Source of the DNA: Coriolopsis trogii
Lineage: Eukaryota; Basidiomycota; Agaricomycetes; Polyporales; Polyporaceae
Length of the DNA stretch: 64,000 bases
Direction of reading: 5' to 3'
NCBI GenBank assembly: GCA_020543525.1
Contig: JAHYIO010000036.1
Span: forward strand, 2,480,001-2,544,000
In this document: positions 28,180-37,866 of the stretch, piece after piece
Numbering within the stretch: position 1 is the stretch's first letter
Layout of the letters: the number at the start of each line of letters is the position of its first letter
Notes under the pieces: model-generated
Database searches by the model: none
What the model saw: the letters and a program-made list of their open reading frames with translations, nothing else
Told to the model about the DNA's origin: nothing
Translations under genes and position numbers: made by a program

Positions 28180-28202
28180 TAGGGCATGGCACGGGTCGGG
28201 TA
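28180..28202 (+). repeat. Left terminal inverted repeat of the MITE
   Basis: 23 bp, identical to the reverse complement of 28601-28623. It begins TAGGG and ends GGGTA. Confidence 0.9.
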
Positions 28203-28600
28203 AATCCGAGACAGGTGCGGGCATATACCCGTGTGGGTGCGGGTACGGGTCGAGGAGAGGGTAACCCGCGCAAAAACTCGTACCCGTAGGCGGGTACCCG
28301 TGTACCTGTGAGAGCCTCTGTATATCTCCACACAGCGGGGCGCTGCAATGACTTCAGGTGCACTGAAGGGCGTACGACACACTTAGTGTCAATGTGTCTT
28401 AGCCAATAAAGTCTGAACACATAGACCAGATGGCGTTCCGCAACCCCTCAGAGCGCCAGACATGGGTACTGCGTCTTTGTGCAATGTGAACGCAGCTGTC
28501 CGTCTACCCGTACGAGAACCCGTACCCGCGCGTACCCGTACCCGCAACTCATGGGTACAAACCCGCACGGGGACGAATCGGGTCTTCTTCAAAATACCCG

Positions 28601-28623
28601 TACCCGACCCGTGCCATGCCCTA
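28601..28623 (-). repeat. Right terminal inverted repeat of the MITE
   Basis: 23 bp, a perfect inverted match to 28180-28202, followed directly by the candidate duplicated target CGCGCATC. Confidence 0.9.
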
Positions 28624-29843
28624 CGCGCATCGTCGCCGACTCAGCCGCGCACCCTGAACCAGGGAGTGATCGTCGGGGAGAACGAGGTGAGGGAGATCGC
28701 CGACGCGCACGAGATCGGGGAGCATCTCTCTAGCGAGGGCGACGCGCTCAAGGCGGAACGAATCCCTGTCATGCTCTCAACCTTGTAGTTGTATCCTCGC
28801 GCAGTCCCTGACACGCCATCGTCGATCGTCCAGCAGCGAGAGCAGAGGTCGCCCAGGATCCTGCCAACGTCGGCGCGACCCTGTAGCGACAACATATACA
28901 GCATGCACGTCCTCTGGCGAGAGAACACGCTCGAGAACGCGAAGAGCTCGGCTCGCTCGACGCCCGCGCACTCTACTCGGACCTTCCTCCGCACACGCTA
29001 GAGGAGTTCGCGCTCGAGTTGTACAGCATGCCCAGCAAGGCAAAGGCAAGAGAAAACCTATGAACCTGTATCATTCCACGAGTAGTAAACTCATTGGCAG
29101 TTCTATCCAAGCAAAACCAAAGAATATAATCGAGGAAGAGATTCAGAAGCACCAATATCAGTAAAGTCAACAGCCCGGAAGGCTCCAGCATTAAATCCGA
29201 GGAGTCATATAGCAGAATCATTATAGGGTTATATGAAGCGCCCCCTAACGAGCGAGCGCGCGGTGTACTGGTCATGAAAGCGTCGTAGAATGTAGTGAGG
29301 TGTAGAGAAACAAGCAGCAGAGCACAACAACAAAAACAACAACAGCCATATGGATACGGTACCAGTATGCGGTGTTTCGTGAGTGGTCGTGGAAGAACAT
29401 GAGGGTATGAGGCATGAAGCATATGTTGCATATTGGTATCAAGATGTGGTAGATGCGATGGATGCAGATGAGAGAATGGTTGTGGGAGATGATGATAAGA
29501 TGGGGATGCTGGGAAAGCAAAGGTCCTGGACGTCCTGAGGTGCACTGTGTAAGGCGAGAGAGAGTCATTCACGAAAGCCACCACGAACATGCCATCCGAA
29601 GATACGCACAGATACGGGATCGATGAGGGACACCCAAGCCCAGGACTGGCAGCCGATGGAACACGATAGCAGCGACGCCCGGCGCGCATGGAAAGAGGAG
29701 AGCCAACGCGGGAGGAGTCCAGAGAACAAGAACCAGACTGCGAAAAACCGAGACCACGACCCTCGCCAATTCTCCAAAGGCGAGTTCCCAAATCTGCAAC
29801 CTCAAAGCTTGCAGACATGCGTACCGCGACCAAGGGAAGGGGC

Positions 29844-31702
29844 TTACATCTTGACGCGCAAGAGCCCCTTGATCGTCTTCCCAAAATTCTTGACCTTCGT
29901 CTTCACGCTCGCCTCACGCTCCCCCTCTCGCGCGCGCCGCATCTCGCGGAATGCGAAATCGCCCGGCACGCCGTCCATCGACCGGCTCCTCGCCAGGTCC
30001 ATCCGCAGCTCCGTCTCCCCGCTCACCGAGCCCCCGCTCGCAGCCGTGAACAACGCCGGGCGCGCACACGTGTGCGCCGCCGCCGCAACAGGGGCGATAG
30101 GGATGGGAATGGGGAAGGGCACAACGTGCGACGACGCGCGCGAGAGCGACCCATACCTCCCCACCGGCGTATCGATATCGAGCGAGCGCGTCTGCCGCGA
30201 GTGCGCTTCGTACACCAGCGTCTGGAAGCTCGCGTCGAACTCGGCCCTCTGCATTGGGGCTGTCTGGATCGGCGGCAGCGCGGAGGAGATGATGCTCGGG
30301 GGCGGACTCGGGCTCTCCGGGCGCGACATGTTCTTCCGGATCGCGGTGTAGAGCGGCCGTTGCGGGTGCCCGAGCGGGACGTCATATCCGTGCCCGTAAT
30401 ATCCATTGGGGCTGCTGCCGGGAGGTGGGGTGCTGAACCGGATCTTGGACGCCTTTCGACCCGGGGGCCCGGGCGAGCACGTCGCGCCGCCCAGGCTCGT
30501 CGTCGTCGAGGTAGACTTGAGCCGTGGAGAGGCGGGCGGGGAGGTTGTGCTGTCGCGGCAGAAGGAGCTGATGCTCGACGTGGTCGCGCGACGCCTGAGG
30601 GAGCATGAGGAGCGCTGGCGGAGGACGGGCATGCGCCGCTTGCGGCGGAGACAGGGCGTTTGGGACTCGAGGAGCAAAGACGAGGATAAGGAATGGGTCG
30701 GGGATGCAGTCGCAGAGACTCGAGACCGAGACGTAGGAGTCGGGGGCTCACTGGTGTGCGTCAAGTCTTCATCTTCGTTGGACATCCGTGTGCGCGTGTG
30801 GGTTCTGATGGTAGATGGAGGAGGCGTTGGTGGTGGTGTTTGAGGCGTGAGCGGGCGTGAGGCTCGTACAGAAGACGGGCGTATCGTTGAGGTCGTAATA
30901 GCCGAAACGGCCGACTTGCGTTCGCGTTCGCGATTCTCCTGGTGCGCTGCAGCTATTTGATCGAGGAATGGCTGCAAGGTCGTATCCTGACGTTACGAGC
31001 ACAAGTCGTGAGCGAGAGACTGAGTGAGAGCGCGAAGAGAGGAGAATGGCAAGAATGCACAAAAAGTAGCAAGGGCGCCAACAGAGCGCCAAGCGTAACG
31101 CGGGGAACAATGGAGACCGGACAAGGACCTGGACGACTTACCGAGGTCGCGGTAGCAACAACGTCTGTCGCAGAGTAAAGAACGGCGTTGCGATGCCTGC
31201 GGCGTACCTCGTCGCCCTCCGCGTGCGGTTGAATTTGAGAGGCGCCGTTTGGTTGATTTCGCGTGGGATCAACCGCGCGTGGGCCTGGGGATGACGTCGC
31301 CACCATCGAGCTCAAGGTCGGGCTCTGGGGAACAGCGAGCGCGTGAGCAATCTGTTCGATGCGGACTAGCTGCATCTTCTGCGTGTCGGTGAGGAGGGAT
31401 GGAGAGCTGATCCTGCGACGGACGACGGCAGCGACCAGTGCGACGACGCCGTCGCAAGTGCCGAAGCACCATGGGCAGAGCTCCGCGAAACCGTTGGGGG
31501 AACAACAGCGCTTGCAGACGTACAACGGCCGATCCTCAGGCAGGAGACGCAGACATGGGAGCGAATCGCACCTCTTTGGCTGGCGGAGGTTGCGATGAGT
31601 CTCACGATACGAAGAAATAGGATGCGTACGAACGTGTCTGGTCCGCCTTCTGAATTCCCTAAGCAACATCCGTGGGCTGACATTCACCTGAATGGGATCC
31701 AT
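29844..31702 (-). CDS. Uncharacterised protein with N-terminal CxxC cluster and long Ser/Pro-rich region
   Basis: The last exon (30986-29844, 380 codons plus stop) joins in phase 0 to 31573-31142 and probably to a tiny first exon MDPIQ (31702-31688), giving 529 residues. Without the first intron it would be 567. The N-terminus has a compact Cys cluster (CDSLPCLRLLPEDRPLYVC, CKRCC, LCPWCFGTC) with two CxxC pairs, like a zinc ribbon. The rest is Ser/Thr/Pro-rich and phospho-site-like (SEPPTPTSRSRVS, FSTPPPGSSPNGYYGHGY). The last 20 residues are basic and amphipathic (KTKVKNFGKTIKGLLRVKM). No family was recognised. A scaffold or regulatory role is a guess from composition. Confidence 0.7.
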
Positions 31703-32389
31703 CTAAGTGATCTCTCGTAGTATTCGTGGGGCGGGCGTGGCGGAATCGTAGACGCAACAAAATCAGCAACCAGTGGTTACGTACAGCAAGGGTGGAGAAG
31801 CAGAAAGAGAGGAGATGACTGTGCGCGAGGGTGGGTAAAGGAAAGTACTGTGCGAGGTGAAACGCGGAGGAGGACGCGTATGTGGGAGTCGAGGACAAGC
31901 CTGGCGACGGAGGGCGGATTGGGTGGCGGAGAGGACAAGCCCCTGGGCGTGGGGGGCAGTCACAGAGGGCGACATGAGACTGCAACGAGTATCGATTCTG
32001 CCCATTCTCCAGGGCACGAGCAGTCCACGCCTCCCCCACTATGACTGCAGCAGACTGCTTCCTCTCCTGCCCTACGGCCCTCCGGCCCGATCTTGTCTGA
32101 CACAATGTGGCAGTGCTCCTGCCTGTCTTGGCATACACATTCTCGACAAACTTGCCAAGGAGTCTGAGGGAGAGAATTGCTCGCTACTACATACACCAAG
32201 AAACACCAGTCATTTCATGTTCTTCCGTCACACAAACACCCGGCCGGGTCACAAGGAGGCAGAACACAGGGACAGTCTCTACCGGTTTGAGTTGAATTCG
32301 AAGCTCCATACAGAGACCATCTGCATCATCAGGAAGTCCCACTAGCAGGAGTTGGATATAGTACACAGGGTCATCCGCGCCTCTTTGAG
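31703..32389. other. Intergenic / likely 5' UTR and promoter of the CxxC-cluster gene
   Basis: Upstream of the 31702 start on the minus strand. Open frames exist but are shadows without protein-like features. Nothing else is seen. Confidence 0.35.
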
Positions 32390-32931
32390 CTATGGTGTGA
32401 TAATGGCCCGTACATAATCTTCAAATTCTTGTCCGAACTCGAGAATCAAGAGTCGGCCCAACGCCGTCAAGGAGTCTCCTCGTAGAGCCGTCCCGACGTA
32501 GCAGAATTTTCGTACACCGGTGTCTAATGGAAGCTTGTACGGAACTGGTCCAGAGGTGACGGCATATACCGGCATGTAATAACAGTCATGCTGGTGACCG
32601 GTTGCAGCCGAGCTAGAAGGTCCCAAGACCAGAGTACGGAGACTGCGACATCTTACGCTCCTCCGGGACGACTAATACCCCATAACCTATACATAGAACG
32701 CACCTTCTCACTACCAAACGTCTTCCTGTTCTTTGACGACGCGTGGCAGGGTGGTCGGTAACAATTCGAACGTACCGGCACCGAGAAGTTCCTATCGCGG
32801 TTAGCACGTACACTGCGCCTTCGATTCCAATACCAAACGCATATCAATAAGTAGCGGATGGACCTCGCCAACTCCGACGCCTTCCACTCATAGAAATCTA
32901 GAGCTTCGAAGATGGAGAACGCATTAGTACC
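32390..32931 (-). CDS. Tentative small orphan gene
   Basis: The minus strand reads MGTNAFSIFEALDFYEWKA at 32931 and, in another frame, a balanced C-terminal stretch (CYYMPVYAVTSGPVPYKLPL; GRLLILEFGQEFEDYVRA) ending at a TAG at 32390. A gene needs one or two introns between about 32850 and 32640, and I could not fix their borders with confidence. The final frame starts with a valine rather than ATG, so it must be a downstream exon. No family was recognised. It could be a relic. Confidence 0.3.
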
Positions 32932-33758
32932 CACTCCACAAAATACGAAGCCTTCTCAGGCCAAGGGGTCAAACGGATCCCCGGAGAACAACATGCTTAA
33001 ACAAAGCCAATCTCGCTACCAGGCCCCGCCAGATCCGCCAAATGAACACCCAGAATCCCAGCAAAATCCCAAACCTTGGACGAGCCTGGCCCCCGGCCTC
33101 TTACGTATGATGCAAAGGGCTACTCACGAGCCTCGTGCTACCCTTCGCCGAACTTTCTAACCGCTACGCCACATCCCACCCGCGGTTCGTGACCCGAAAG
33201 CTGGTCCTACGGTGTCCGGTGCCCAGATGTGCACCCATCGGAGCACCGACTGCAAACCCGCCTAAGTTCAGGCAGTGAGACGTGCGACGGCCGACGACCG
33301 GGCAAAGCCCACGCAAACGGCTCACAACGAGCAGATCCGGATCTTACCACACAGACCCCGTAAGGTGAGATGATGATGCAAATCATGTATTGCCGAAAAC
33401 CCGTATGCGCCCAAACCAGTCCTGTCAACACAATGCCGAATGCACACTCACGTACCCGGTATCCCACCAGGCGGCGGCCTCTGCACGAAAGGAAGTCTCC
33501 ATGCGCTAATTGCCGCAACCGATGCAAATGGTCTCAAGGATCGGTGGCCCAGACGACCACGCCAAGAACCCTAGACTCGAACCCGCAGCGCGAACTGCAG
33601 CCTGAGACGACGAAGCACGGAGCCTCGAGAACGTATCCATTTCCTTGTGCGTCCATCGTCCGGGAGAGACCCTCGACCATCCGTCCAATATCCAACACTC
33701 ATCCTTCCAAACCCGTCCCAGACCGACTCTCAAGCAGCGAGGGCCCATCGTCATCACA
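32932..33758. other. Intergenic, nothing firmly recognised
   Basis: No supportable gene. Around 33165-33180 (minus strand) TGGCGTAGCGGTTAGA resembles a tRNA A box and around 33569-33585 (minus) GGGTTCGAGTC resembles a B box. They are in the wrong order and spacing for one tRNA and the stems do not pair. Confidence 0.35.
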
Positions 33759-35701
33759 TCACAAGAACAGCGCGATCCCACCCCGGCTTTCGTCGTTCCT
33801 CCACTCGCCCTCGATCCGCACGCTGTAGTGCACCCGCCCGCAGCTCGCGATCGGGCACCTCCACTCGTGCTCCGCCTCGACCAACGGTTTCGGCGGTACC
33901 CGCGCCCTCGCCTTCCCTTTGCCCTTCCCGCGATTCTGAAGTTCCCTCAGTGCGGCAAGGCCTGCGAAGCCCGCCAAAGACTCCTCGTCTTCGTCCATCC
34001 GTAAGGCCCCCCTCCGCCGACGCCTGCGTGACCTCAACGACTCCGACGAGGCCTCGGCATGTGCTGCCAATTCATCTGGTGGAAAGACTGCGACACGAGT
34101 GTGAGACCGTAAGCGCGAGCGGATGGAGCCACCCGAGGGTTCAGCGAGCGCAGGTTGCTTAGCTGGCTCGTCGGGCTCGAGCTGCTCAACGGCCTTGCGC
34201 TTGCCTTTCCGATCAGACGAGGGTGCCGGGACAGAGGCGTCCGCTGAGGGTGCACCGGGAGACTGTTCATGCTCGCCAGTGGAGGAGTCTGGATCTGCGC
34301 GTGCTTTGCCCTTCCCTTTAGACCCCGTATCGACTTCGGCGCATGGAGCGCTCGGTGCGGGCAGCGGCGGCGTGGACAGTTCCGCGATGCATTTGCCATC
34401 AAGCATATGGCCACACCGGAGGGCCCATACCCTATACTTCTTCTGTTCCTCCTCGGACACTCCTTCTGGGGCAGCCAAGACGAGGGGGTCTAGACAACGA
34501 GCGCATACAAGCGTCGTCTCTACGGCAGTAGCACTCGACGACGAGCTTGCGGCGTGACTAGGACCTGCTTGGTCGTCTGCGTCAAGGTCAATGACGGTCG
34601 AAGATGACCCGCTCGTGGAGGTCGAGTCGTCGAGTGGCGCAAAGTCGGACGTGAAGCCGGGGTCCAACCTGTTCGGATGCGTGTATTCCCGCTTCCAATG
34701 AACCTCCTTCTCAGGTTGCTTTCTGTGCGCAAAGTCAAGTTGGGTCTCGAACCACGCGTCGTCATCACCAAAGGGTGAAAGATGGCGATTGTCCTCCGCA
34801 GGGTTGTCGAAGAGCGCAGGCCAGAAACGCTGCCATCGACTGATGCCCGTACCAGACGTTCTTGAGGGAGGGTTGGAGCCTCTAGCAGAGCCCGACCATC
34901 GGGCGAACAGCTCTGAGAAAGTCGGCATGTTGAAACTATTGCGAACCTCTCTATCACGTTGTCGGTTCGCTTCCTCGATAGCGTTCTGGCGATTCAAGGC
35001 CAAGAGTGCGCCGCCAAAACCCATCGCAGGCTGATGATGCGAACGCGGCGCTGCAGCAACCAAGGCTGGAGAGGAATTGCGAGGTGGAAGGCGAGGAAGT
35101 GATGCCATCCTTTCAAAGGGGAGTGGATGGGCGCTTGGACGAATGACTGGAGGCGGGTCTTGTGATGCTCCTATTGCGCGTTGTCTTCTGCGAGGGAGGG
35201 AGCGTTGAGATGCCAGATGGCGTGGTAGGGCGGGAACTGCAGGGATAGGGCCTCCCTGTGGCGGAGGTGGGGGAGGCGAGAAAAAGCGACGTCCCACATC
35301 TGAGGTGGGTAAGCGTTTGTTCCTCGTATACAAGGGGAACAGAAGACGAAAGAACACATACCAGATCGACGTCTCGGGCGACTCGACGAAGCTCCTGCAT
35401 CTTCATCGTCACTGTCGAGGATTATGATGTCCGCAGACGACCTCCTGGCTTCAGGCAAGCGTGAGGACGGTCCTGCCCGGGCGCTACGTGGTTGGTATGA
35501 GCGCCGAGTGGACTCCCTGAAGCCCATGTATGCAATCTCTGGCGACTCCCGTCCATGAGAGCTGGATGCAATAGGCAAATACGGTCTATGGCGATGGAAT
35601 CCGGTGACTTGTATGTCGTCTTGGTCATCTTCGAGAGCATCGACATCTATGATGTCCACGGAAGGCGGCGAAAGGGCCGCTATTGTCTCGGTTGCCGACA
35701 T
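33759..35701 (-). CDS. RING-like protein with SUMO-interaction-like motifs (STUbL candidate)
   Basis: Two exons (35701-35362, 35299-33759) give 626 residues. Three hydrophobic-acidic motifs of SUMO-interacting type precede the RING: VDIIDVDALEDD (about residues 15-26), DIIILDSDDED (about 95-105) and STVIDLDADD (mid-protein). The RING-like part begins LVCARCLDPLVL, continues RVWALRCGHMLDGKCIAEL and finishes after roughly 170 low-complexity residues at EWRCPIASCGRVHYSV. In a normal C3HC4 RING the core would read CGH..C..C; here the fifth ligand is Asp (CGHMLDGKC). SIM plus C-terminal RING is the plan of SUMO-targeted ubiquitin ligases (Slx8, RNF4). Function is inferred; ligase activity is uncertain because of the altered ligand and the insertion. 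Confidence 0.78.
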
Positions 35702-36246
35702 GAGTGAAAGCGTAGTCAGAATAACACGTGTTGTCTTCAAGTAGAATGCAGATGAGAGTGTCGAGGTCGTGGTTAGGTGAAAAGGAGTATCTGTGGCCTC
35801 AGCGAGGAGCCGGCAGCCAGAGGCGTCCAACTCGCTGACAGCCATACTGGGAAGTTCTCCCACGCATCACGTGAAACACCATCTTGCTAGTAAGTATAAG
35901 TAAAAATAACTCTTACCGACCCGCTAACTAACAGACCTACAATGTCACTTAGTCTGATAACACTTCGTTGGCAATCCAGACTTACTCCGTCTATGCCCAT
36001 CTGCACGCATGAACGGTCGTGAACCTTAACCTTATAATGTTCATTGATCGACTAAAGTACATCCGAAGCTGGACTCGTGGTCTACATAGCAGCAATGAAA
36101 ACTCCGTTACGCCCCATTTCAATATCGCAGAGGATGAACCCCAATTGATGACGATAGCGATTCGCACGCAATGTTTCCACAGGTATCTCACTGACCGCAC
36201 CAAACCAGTTCTTTGCTCTTTCTCTCATTAGACATTTCAGTACAAC

Positions 36247-37776
36247 ATGGCACTCACCGCACAATCGACGCTCAAGGTGGGTAGATCAGGGTCTTTGATG
36301 CCCTGAAGCAAACCTTGCGCGCCCTTATACTCATATGGCTTGCGATCGCGTCGTTTTATACCAGCTAAACGACGGAAATGAGATCCCCATTGTGGGTTTC
36401 GGTGCGTGTCCCGCATGATGCGCATGTGCGAGCGACCGTCGTGCGATGCCTTACACCGGTGTCTAATATCTGAGATCAACGCAGGCACATACGAATTGGA
36501 AGGCAAGGAAGCCTACGAGGCGGTCCGGTGGGCTCTCCAGGTACGCTCCCTCGCTAACTTGCCTATTGGGTTGAACGTTGTTGAACGCTTACAACATGCC
36601 GACCACGTTGCTCTGGCGACGTTCTACAACAGGCAGGATATCGTCATATCGTGCGTCGTTGTTTCCGCATGTGTACGCAGCGAGAATAATGCTGACACTC
36701 GCCTTGTTCTCGTCGGCCTCTTCGGACCTCCACTCCGTCCGTCTCCAGGATTCCGCGGAATGGTATGAAAATGAACGGGAGTGCGGCCGCGCGATCCTGG
36801 ACTTCTGCAAGGAGACCGGAACGCCTCGTGAAGAGATCTACTACACGACCAAGCTGAGGGACAACAACGGCTACGCCCACACCAAGGCTGCCGTTCAGAA
36901 GTCGCTCAAAGAGTGCGGACTGGGGTATATCGATCTGTACCTCCTGCACTCCCCCATTGGCGGGCCTCAGAAGCGTGCAGACTGCTGGAAGGCAGCCATG
37001 GAGGCGAAGGCCGATGGCATCGTGCGGAGCATCGGCGTTAGCAACTACGGGCTCAGGCATTTGCAGGAGTTCGTGGATGCGGGCGTTGAGCTGCCCGCCC
37101 TTAATCAGGTGTGCATCCTTCCAGGGCCCCTTCACTCGTTCTTCTGGAAGAGGAGCGTGTGGGCGTGCTTCGTCCGTCAACGTTATCGCTGATGCGCGTG
37201 GTCCAGATCGACCTGCACCCCTTCATGACGAGGACGGACATTGTTAACTTCTGCAAGTATCACGGCATCGCCCTCGAGGTGCGTCCCTTTTTAGGCGGTC
37301 ACCGTCCCGAGAGCCCGCTAGTGCGGATAGAGCGTGCACCCATGCTGACGTCCTGGGGTGCTACAGGCATGGGCCCCGCTGGTGCGTGGATTGCGGTTCC
37401 GTCACCCCAGGATCGTTTCGTTGGCGAAGAAGTATGCAAAAGAGCCGGCACAGGTCCTCTTGCGGTATTCCATCCAAAAGGTAGATAGTGTGCCTTCAAT
37501 CGTCATTCGAGTGCTCCACCGGTGTGGTGTCTGTTCCTAGCTGCGGGTCTCATGCGATTAACGTTAACGTTTAGGGGTTCGTCACAATACCGAAGTCCGC
37601 GTCGAAGACCAGGATCGAGTCCAATCTGCGCATCTTCGACTTTGAACTCTCCGCAGAAGAGATGGCGGACCTGGACGCTCTCGATGAATGTGGGTTCTCA
37701 TTACGTTACCCCATACCGTCATACTTACGACTCGGCAGACCTTGTCACCGATTGGGATCCCACGAACACGCCGTGA
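36247..37776 (+). CDS. Aldo-keto reductase
   Basis: NADPH-dependent carbonyl reductase of the AKR superfamily. Nine exons (36247-36276, 36365-36401, 36485-36540, 36633-36650, 36749-37108, 37207-37278, 37367-37480, 37575-37689, 37739-37776) join to 279 residues, close to the usual fungal length. The catalytic tetrad is readable: Asp and Tyr in HIDSAEWYENE, Lys in YYTTKLRDN and His in DLYLLHSPIGG. The signature GVSNYGLRHLQEF and the cofactor loop FVTIPKSASKTRIESN are present. Exon 4 is only 18 nt (AGYRHI) and would be missed by most gene callers. Its 3' end faces the arrestin gene, with 90 bp between stop codons. The substrate is unknown. Confidence 0.92.
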
Positions 37777-37866
37777 GCATGGTGTGGGTGGACCAAGAGG
37801 CAATAATAGTAACTCTCAGTACAAGGCGGATGCACCAGGAACACGAATGAATGCAGTACTAAACTG

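Larger units (their letters stand above)
28180..28623. mobile_element. hAT-type MITE, 444 bp, inserted in the NmrA-like pseudogene
   Basis: The element is bounded by perfect 23-bp terminal inverted repeats (left 28180-28202, opening TAGGGCATGGCACGGG; right 28601-28623 is the exact reverse complement). The ends match the hAT terminal consensus (T/C)AGNG. The flanks GGCGCATC (28172-28179) and CGCGCATC (28624-28631) agree at 7 of 8 positions, as expected for the 8-bp duplication that hAT elements make. Subterminal regions carry many GGGTACGGGT/ACCCGTACCC repeats in opposite orientation at the two ends. It has no transposase ORF, so it must have moved with an enzyme supplied elsewhere. The perfect repeats suggest recent insertion. 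Confidence 0.85.
27668..29061 (+). pseudogene. NmrA-like / isoflavone-reductase-like pseudogene split by a MITE
   Basis: Pieces of an NmrA-like NAD(P)-binding protein can be read in order. They are GTEIRLGNIAED, EETLKGVEIVIGAISVWILH, REVGVRR-type sequence (RAAKEVGVRRMVPG), KKAGIGYTFIDVGRWMQHYL, TWEVHGMGDVPALVND, then after the insertion RTLNQGVIVGENEVREIAD, RENTLENAK and LPPHTLEEFALELYSM with a stop at 29061. Defects seen: the N-terminal Rossmann region is missing, a TAA replaces an expected Tyr codon at about 27750, there are frameshifts after 28631 and near 28940, and the 444-bp element supplies an in-frame TAG. It cannot encode a working protein. The intact relatives are oxidoreductase-like or redox-sensing proteins. 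Confidence 0.85.

Noticed and set aside
33085..33590. tRNA-like A-box and B-box sequences
   Set aside because: Box order, spacing and stem pairing do not allow a tRNA fold. They are probably chance matches.
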